Assembly: GCF_000972845.2 (NCBI RefSeq)
Contig: NC_040013.1
Coordinates: 5,696,550-5,760,549 of the forward strand
Length of the DNA: 64,000 nucleotides
Direction: 5' to 3'
Source of the DNA: Larimichthys crocea
Taxonomy: Eukaryota > Chordata > Actinopteri > Sciaenidae
Shown here: piece by piece, positions 58,168 through 64,000 of the stretch
Layout of the letters: the number at the start of each line of letters is the position of its first letter
Numbering within the stretch: position 1 is the first letter of the stretch
The notes under the pieces: generated by a model
Seen by the model: the letters and a program-made list of their open reading frames with translations, nothing else
What the model was told of the DNA's origin: nothing
Databases searched by the model: none
Translations under genes and position numbers: made by a program

Positions 58168-58505
58168 CTGAATGCAGGGAATTTTTTCTGTAACTCGTCT
58201 GTAAACGTGCACTTGCGCTTGGGCATGGTGGTGGAGACTGACAACCACGCTGTCTAGTGTCTACTAACTGGTTGACGAAGGCTGCCTGCACTGACTCTGC
58301 AGGGCTGACGTCATCGTGCGCAGTGTCCTAGTGCCTGTCGATTTACTGGTCCGATGTAAGCAAAGACGTGTCGGAAAGGAACGGAATGAAAGTAATTTTA
58401 CAAAAACCGGGACATTTCCTCATTTTCTAAAAATAAACCGGGACACCCAGGACAGGACGTGAAATACGGACATGTCCCGGGAAATACGGACGTATGGTCA
58501 CCCTA
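58168..58505 (-). mobile_element. hAT-type DNA transposon, one end only
   Basis: The right end, read on the minus strand, is TAGGGTGACCATACGTCCG followed by CCCGGGACATGTCCG and further GGGACAT-rich subterminal repeats. This is the terminus style of hAT elements in fish. The possible 8-base target site is GTATAGAA (58506-58513). The other end is lost in the gap. No transposase frame is present in the remaining 338 bases. Confidence 0.6.
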
Positions 58506-59389
58506 GTATAGAAGTAAACATTAAAATAGATGGTTATTTGAATGATTATAAGAATTGTTTTATTTTAACAGCTTATTTCTACCTAATTTCCATGAGTGGT
58601 CACAGAGAAAGCTTCTAGTGTCTATATCTATTTATCTGTACAGTGTAAAGTTAAAGTTAGCATAGTGTTACCTTCTTTTTCATCTTCTTATATGTTCTTA
58701 TATGAACTAAAATATCTATAATTATATAATCTGAAAAATAGTTTCAACTCTACACTTCATAATGTTGCATTATGTGAAGAATTAGCTAATCTATAGTTTC
58801 TACATATAGTAGCTACTGTTTTTTCAATACTTTACCTAACTTACGGTTTTTAACACTGACTGCAGCTCCTATGTTTAACAGTTCATTGAAAAAGGGGCTC
58901 TCAGTAAAAATAAATTCTATACACACAACCCTCCCAACACTAACAAAGTTGACAAAGTTAGCAACGAATGTTAAGAAAGCAGGTGGAAACTAACGTCTGC
59001 TAATGTGACATTAATGTACTAAAACCGAGATATTTTCCCCTCAGGAGTTGGTGAGGACTTAAAAAAAGAGCTAGGTCAGTGAATATTGGACTTACATTTG
59101 TCAGGTAGGCAGAAACACAACTTCAACAGGACGATAATATTGTTCTGTGTAAGCTGGATATGTATGTAAGATTGGCAGTTGACTAGCTAACTTCAACGAT
59201 GACAGGGGCTGTGTCTGTATATCCATTTGTCTTTAAGGTCACAGGTGCAATTAATTAATATTAATAAAGTAACGAAAATCTTTGTTTCGCTTATGGCGAC
59301 GCCTGTGGCGGTGAGCTGTAATTGCAGGTGTGTGTTTTTTTAAAACTACACTGAATACATCATTCAGTGACTGATAGAAACTTAACAAA

Positions 59390-59915
59390 CATTTAAATGA
59401 ATAGATAAATAAATAAAAATGTAAAAACTAGTTTATTGTATTGCATTGCGTTTTCCAGTGAGACAGTAGACGCACTACCAGGGTCACAGACGTGACTCAC
59501 CAAAATGAAATACAGCCAGTATTATTAACGCGCGGCTACTAGACACACCTGTACTTTTCTTTCCATGGAAAAATGTCTGGCATAAAAATAGATTGTTCCC
59601 CTGAATTTCTAATGAACTTTCGCATTCCCAGCAGTTAACTCATTTAAATTGTGAATGTATGTTCCTTCTTCTTGTTTCTGCCTGCCAAGAGTGCTTGAAA
59701 GCGGGAGCTCCCGCTGAGCACCTGAACGCACCACGAGAGCTCCAGCATTGTAGAGCGAAGAAGGAGGAGGAGGAGGAGGAGGTGGAAGCAGACCGAGGAG
59801 AAGCATGAAGAATATCCGCGGTACCTAAGCTGACAGACGGGGAGAGCATCTCGTCTTCCCTCGCTTGTTAGTGGCCGACTGGAAGCGGAGGGAGGCAAGC
59901 GGGGACGAGGACAGG
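59390..59915 (+). promoter_or_regulatory. Promoter and 5' UTR of the OGA-family gene, copy 2
   Basis: Same layout as copy 1: ACGTGACTCACC, AACGCGCGGC, GGA/GAG repeat (59760-59785, one triplet shorter), CCGCGG and the start context. This copy is contiguous with exon 2. Confidence 0.55.
59805..59828 (+). CDS. Upstream ORF of the OGA-family mRNA
   Basis: Seven codons (MKNIRGT) plus TAA. The ATG has G at +4 absent and a weak -3 position, so it may be read leakily. It ends 87 bases before the main start, leaving room for re-initiation. A regulatory role in translation is inference. Confidence 0.5.
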   Translation: MKNIRGT

Positions 59916-59955
59916 ATGGAGGAGAAGAAGCAGTTTCTTTGTGGGGTGGTGGAAG
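59916..59955 (+). CDS. oga-like: OGA-family (GH84 O-GlcNAcase) exon 1
   Basis: ATG in a purine-rich start context opens MEEKKQFLCGVVEG. FLCGVVEGFYGRPW is the first beta strand and loop of the GH84 catalytic barrel, completed by exon 2. The enzyme removes O-linked N-acetylglucosamine from Ser/Thr of nuclear and cytoplasmic proteins. The donor GAAG|GTAAAA is in phase 1. Only about six residues precede FLCGVVEG, whereas mammalian OGA has a long disordered N-terminal extension. This suggests a teleost paralogue (OGA-like) or an alternative start; assignment to the main oga gene is uncertain. Confidence 0.85.
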
Positions 59956-60736
59956 GTAAAAACGGCCGACTTTATAACTGACCTCCTGTCAGATCATGTG
60001 ATTTTTTTTTTTTCTTACCTCGGGGAGATGCTTTTAAATAGACCTCCGTTTGACCTAGATTTCAGCATTGTTTTGTCACTTACTGGAGGTGAAGGGGGGC
60101 GTGGGAGTGGTAGTATGTGTATGAACACTGAGGTAGCAAGGATGTTATGGTCTTTATGAGATGATGTGCTGGTGACCAGCCAGGCTTGAAGTGGAGATCA
60201 AAGAGCAGGCGATGAAAAGCATTCAATAATGTCTGGTTCAAAGGCTGCAGCCCGAGGAAAGGAAACGCTCTCGATAATGGCTGATTGCAATGAAGATGAT
60301 GATGCAGATGATGATGATGATAATACTAATAGAGATTAATCTGATGGTGACGTTGGGAGTGAAGATGATCTCATGATATTGATAATGACTGATCATGATG
60401 AAGGTGATCTTTGATTTGATAATTAAGGTGGACATGATGACCTGTGGTGACAGGAGGTGATGATGGAGATGCTCCGAGGAAGAACACTGGTGATGATGAG
60501 GCAATGAAAGAAGAGGAACCATTGTGAGCCTGTGAATGACAGTGAAGAGTAGTGATGATGTTGGAAGTGATGGAGATGATAGTGATGATAGTGATGAGGA
60601 TGATACAGAACAGGTAATTGTATTAGCAGTGGTGATGGAATATGAAAATGACAAAGCACATGCAGACTAATCACTGCAGAAAATAGTGAAAAAGAAGAAC
60701 AAAAAGAAATTCATTTTTTGTAATTTACAAGTCTAC

Positions 60737-60775
60737 ACGCCACATCTGGCTCTACAACAGAGCCAGATGTGGCGT
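60737..60775. other. Perfect 17-bp inverted repeat (hairpin) in OGA-family intron 1
   Basis: Left arm ACGCCACATCTGGCTCT, 5-base spacer ACAAC, right arm its exact reverse complement. It could form a stable hairpin in RNA on either strand. Function unknown; no mature miRNA can be assigned and the stem is short for a pre-miRNA. Confidence 0.85.
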
Positions 60776-61070
60776 CTTTAAATGTTTTGCTTTGTCTGAC
60801 AACCAGTCCAAAAACACCAAAATATGCAATTCATAGCGATATAAAATGGACATAATCACGTTTCAGATGGTGGAACCAAAATTTTTGCGTATTAAAATAC
60901 AATTATTGGTTATTAAGATTGTTGCCAATTCATCTTCTGTCAACTGACTAATTGTTTCTACTTTCCAGCTCTATAATTCTCGGCCAGTCCGGTTTCACAG
61001 CCCTTTGGGATGTTTTTTTATTTTGGACATTCATATGGCAATGATAATAAAAGTATAACACATCATGCCG

Positions 61071-61071
<1 letters not shown>

Positions 61072-61101
<30 letters not shown>
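61072..61101. repeat. (AC)n microsatellite, copy 2
   Basis: 15 pure AC units, counterpart of the 24-unit run in copy 1. Confidence 0.95.
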
Positions 61102-61199
61102 GCTTATTAATAATTCTTGGAACCCCTTAAATCAGTATGATTCTCAGTCCCATGTGGTGGCATCCAGCAGAGCTGGTAATTGGGTCTGGCTTAGCGGGA

Positions 61200-61957
61200 A
61201 GCAACACTCTGCATTGCACACACACACAAAGGTATGTCATACACATGCACATCAAAATTCTCATTCCCCCACGGGCATGCAGGAGAAAGCAGTCTGGATG
61301 TTTTGTGGGTCCGATTTACTTCTCACTATGACCCACTTACTGCACACACATATGCGCGCACACACATTGCAGACTTATACAAAAAGAAAAACCACACACA
61401 CAAAGGAGGGAGAGGGACACTGGAGATGCTCTCATTTCTAAAAATAGAAAATGTGATGGAGAGTGTAGCTGGAGATGAATTATGCCTCTGCCAAACACAG
61501 AGGGGATGTGACCAAGTAAGTAGTGGAAGAGCTTGCATCCGTTAATGTACCCACACAGTACTGTAACTGGATTGTCTCTGCATAGTGTCCAGTAGCTCAT
61601 AACTGATTAATTGCCGCAAAGCTGAACTAAAAAACGTTATACAGAGAACCATATGATATGATGTATGCAATGGAATGCTATGGTGCATATTCAGTGATAA
61701 TGCACATGTCTGAATATGAAGTGTGGGAACATTTGCAGCAAAGTTTAGGAATACCACCCTTTCTGAGCTTACAGATTTACAGTATTTCTGATGTTACACA
61801 TTTACTGATAATTACTGTTATTTACTGATAATTAAATAAAAATCTTATATCAAAACGATTACCACAAACCATTAAAGCCTATCACAGTAAACGGATCAGT
61901 TATGGAAGCTTGGCCTTGTAGAAATTCACTCAATTCATTCTTGTTGTTTCTCTGCAG
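61200..61957 (+). other. Remainder of OGA-family intron 1
   Basis: CA-rich patches (61218-61250, 61340-61400) and complex AT-rich sequence. No exon or repeat recognised. Confidence 0.6.
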
Positions 61958-62009
61958 GTTTCTATGGGAGGCCTTGGTCTATGGATCAGAGGAAAGTCCT
62001 CTTCCAATG
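61958..62009 (+). CDS. oga-like: OGA-family exon 2
   Basis: Acceptor TTGTTTCTCTGCAG, then 52 bases completing Gly and reading FYGRPWSMDQRKVLFQ, donor CAATG|GTAAGT in phase 2. FYGRPW and the following MDQRK segment are characteristic of GH84 O-GlcNAcases. The divergence from mammalian OGA after RK (VLFQ here, ELFR there as I recall) again hints at a paralogue. The catalytic Asp pair lies in later exons to the right of the window. Confidence 0.9.
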
Positions 62010-64000
62010 GTAAGTCTGCCACCACTCTTTAATGAAGCGTTTAAACTGAAATGGAACTACAGCTTGCATCTACTGTATTGTATATGGAAGCGCAGTGGTG
62101 CCACATTTGTCTTGTTAACCTGGTCAGAGGGGATATTTTTGTGTTGTTGTTGTTCTTCACATGAATAGCTCAGGAGCTGCTGACCTGACACCTGTGGGAT
62201 GAACCCAGTTGCACGCCTCTGTTTCAGTGCCAGGTAGACCTGAGAGGAATCACTGACGCAGAAAGACTCTATAGCAATGGGGGGCCTCATCCTCAATCCT
62301 GAGGCTCAGCCATGGATGACAGGAGGAGAGGGAGCAGATATAGCATTTTTTTTGTCATTATCATTATAAGTATATATAAGTTCTTTTTGTACACAAACAT
62401 TCAAATATTTACTGTTTCCTCCAGAATGTTATGCTCATCTTAAACTGGTCTCAGTATATTTATGTCCTGCTAATACAGAATTTATGTGTGAGGGATGATT
62501 TTGCTGTGCCCATGGCTCTTTATTTAGCAACAACATCTTTTTTTCCATGCAGAGACCTTCACACCAGGGAGCTGCTCAGCACAACCACACTCTTTAGTTG
62601 TTGGCTAAAGAAGTGTGGAGTGATACTGGTGTAGTGCCAACATAAAAACAGTAGACAAAAGACATTTATAGCAGATAAAATCAACATTCAAGATATGAAA
62701 TCAAACCAAAAGTGAATACAGAGTTTCCCAAGAGACAGTAATCCAATATCGAGGCTGCAGGTTCATGAACCAAAGCTCTCTGAATCCTGACTAAAGAAAG
62801 TCAAAGCAGCTCCTTTATTGAGACTGCCACAACAGATTTTATTAACAGTTTCATCAGCTCACAAAGAGACACACACTCTTTTGGCTTTTTCAGCTCTTTC
62901 AGTTCGCAGTGATTTCCATGACATTGAACTATAGTAGAATTCTAAAAGATAATTTCCAAGTGCAAAAAAACACACATTCAAAGTGCCATTTAAGAAGATT
63001 AACAGTGTGCCAAATATGAAATAAATATACTAATAAGAAATGTGTCATTCCCTTTTCATTTACCCTGTGTGTATACCTTGTAGTTAGCAGACACCCAATT
63101 AATTCTCGATGACACATCTTACAAAAGAGAAATCTGCATAAATGCCTGTTGGGAACTCTTGACACAGTTTTGTAGTACAACAGCCAATAGTGACAGTCGA
63201 CGACATCCCAAGAGATAAGTTGTTCCCTCTGCTCTCAGCTTTCCACTGCTCTTAAATATACAGACCAAATCATTAGAGCACACTGTTTCTGTTCCTATCA
63301 CTATAATGTGGCCCTAAACATCAGGTGATATATTATGCTTTATGATGCCTGTAGTACACATAGATGCAGTAACTAGCAAACAACACTTTGTCAAAGAGGC
63401 CATCTCTGCTTCATGATTAGACTATGAGGATGAATTTGACTTCCAAAACTTTGTCACTGTAGCAGCAGCTGAGTGTGTGGGATCCAGGTTTATTTATAGA
63501 CCGGCTTTTTTAGACTCAAGTGCGGAGTGCAGGCAAAATTCATACGCTGAGTGTTGCATAAGTTTGGCAGAGTAGGGCTGTGGATGTGTGTACAGTATGT
63601 AAGCGCGTGTGTGAGTGTCTGGTTGTGTGTTCGAGGGAGGTAGGTTGCAGCTTTTGTGGAGGCGACTTATGCACCATCTGTCCAGGAAATGAAGCAGTGA
63701 GAGAGTGAGGACAGTGTCCACCCACAAATAACAAGGAAGACAAGAGCTGGTTCATGTCCAGAGAGAGAGAGAGAGAGAGAAATAATCATGTTTTTGTGTG
63801 TGTGTTTCATGCAGATATTGTTACTCCTAGTACTATGCACTATTTATAATTCAGGAGGTCATTTCCTGTAACTGAGGCAGCCATGTAGCCCTACGATCAA
63901 TACAGTGGACCTTTTCTTGTTGCTTGTAGTTTTTCTGTTTTTGTTTTTTTTTTCTTTCCCTGCTTATGTCCTCTCTGTTAGCTCCTCAAGTTTCTCTACA
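62010..64000 (+). other. OGA-family intron 2 (incomplete)
   Basis: Runs from the GTAAGT donor to the window edge. I looked for the next GH84 exon and did not find it. A GA microsatellite is at 63761-63781. Confidence 0.6.

Larger units (their letters stand above)
58506..61199 (+). repeat. Duplicated segment, copy 2
   Basis: The cleaner copy, continuous with the downstream exon 2. It begins directly at the end of the hAT fragment. I take its exon 1 as the reference exon of the OGA-family gene. Confidence 0.9.

Noticed and set aside
58006..58291. Minus-strand frames crossing the second assembly gap
   Set aside because: They read through ten undefined bases and an AC repeat.

Overview
The window looks like nuclear DNA from a ray-finned (teleost, probably percomorph) fish. 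It has dense dinucleotide microsatellites, small exons with GT-AG introns, and teleost-type mobile elements: L2-like LINE tails, a tRNA-derived SINE, Tc1/mariner and piggyBac-like elements, an hAT fragment and a retroviral-type LTR. There are no operons or prokaryotic signals. Two 10-N assembly gaps (37990-37999 and 58158-58167) matter for interpretation.

Region 1 (1-31 kb) has no confident gene. It is microsatellites, pyrimidine tracts and several long AT-rich blocks that look like conserved non-coding enhancers (about 4.2, 6.8-7.3, 11.5-12.0, 14.1-14.4 and 16.3-16.9 kb). A solo LTR (16977-17486) and a TTAA-flanked piggyBac-like element (17541-18319) lie side by side. One possible terminal coding exon (28184-28367, + strand) precedes a polyadenylation signal. 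Region 2 (31-37 kb) holds a decayed LINE on the minus strand with a perfect 110-bp internal tandem duplication, a CpG-rich promoter-like island at about 34.2 kb, and a minus-strand SINE.

Region 3 (37.8-52.3 kb, minus strand) is the centrepiece: a gene with a signal-peptide exon, two C-type lectin domains (each split over two exons) and at least 14 near-identical fibronectin type III exons, one domain per exon, all phase 1-1. The introns between the FN3 exons fall into three types whose order repeats as a three-exon higher-order unit. The 3' end of the gene (membrane segment or tail) is not found. Two lectin-half splice joins recreate classic C-type lectin sequence, which supports the model. 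A deleted Tc1 transposon, a Tc1-type MITE and a nested minisatellite sit in its introns. Two small minus-strand exons (52899-52919 and 55187-55275) may be part of it or of another gene.

Region 4 (55.5-64 kb, + strand) is the 5' end of a GH84 O-GlcNAcase (OGA family) gene: promoter, 5' UTR with a 7-codon upstream ORF, exon 1, and exon 2 at 61958-62009. The promoter and exon 1 segment is present twice (55489-58157 and 58506-61199), separated by a gap and an hAT fragment. The differences between copies are mostly one-base indels, so an assembly (haplotype) duplication is the more likely explanation. The lectin/FN3 gene and the OGA-family gene are head to head.
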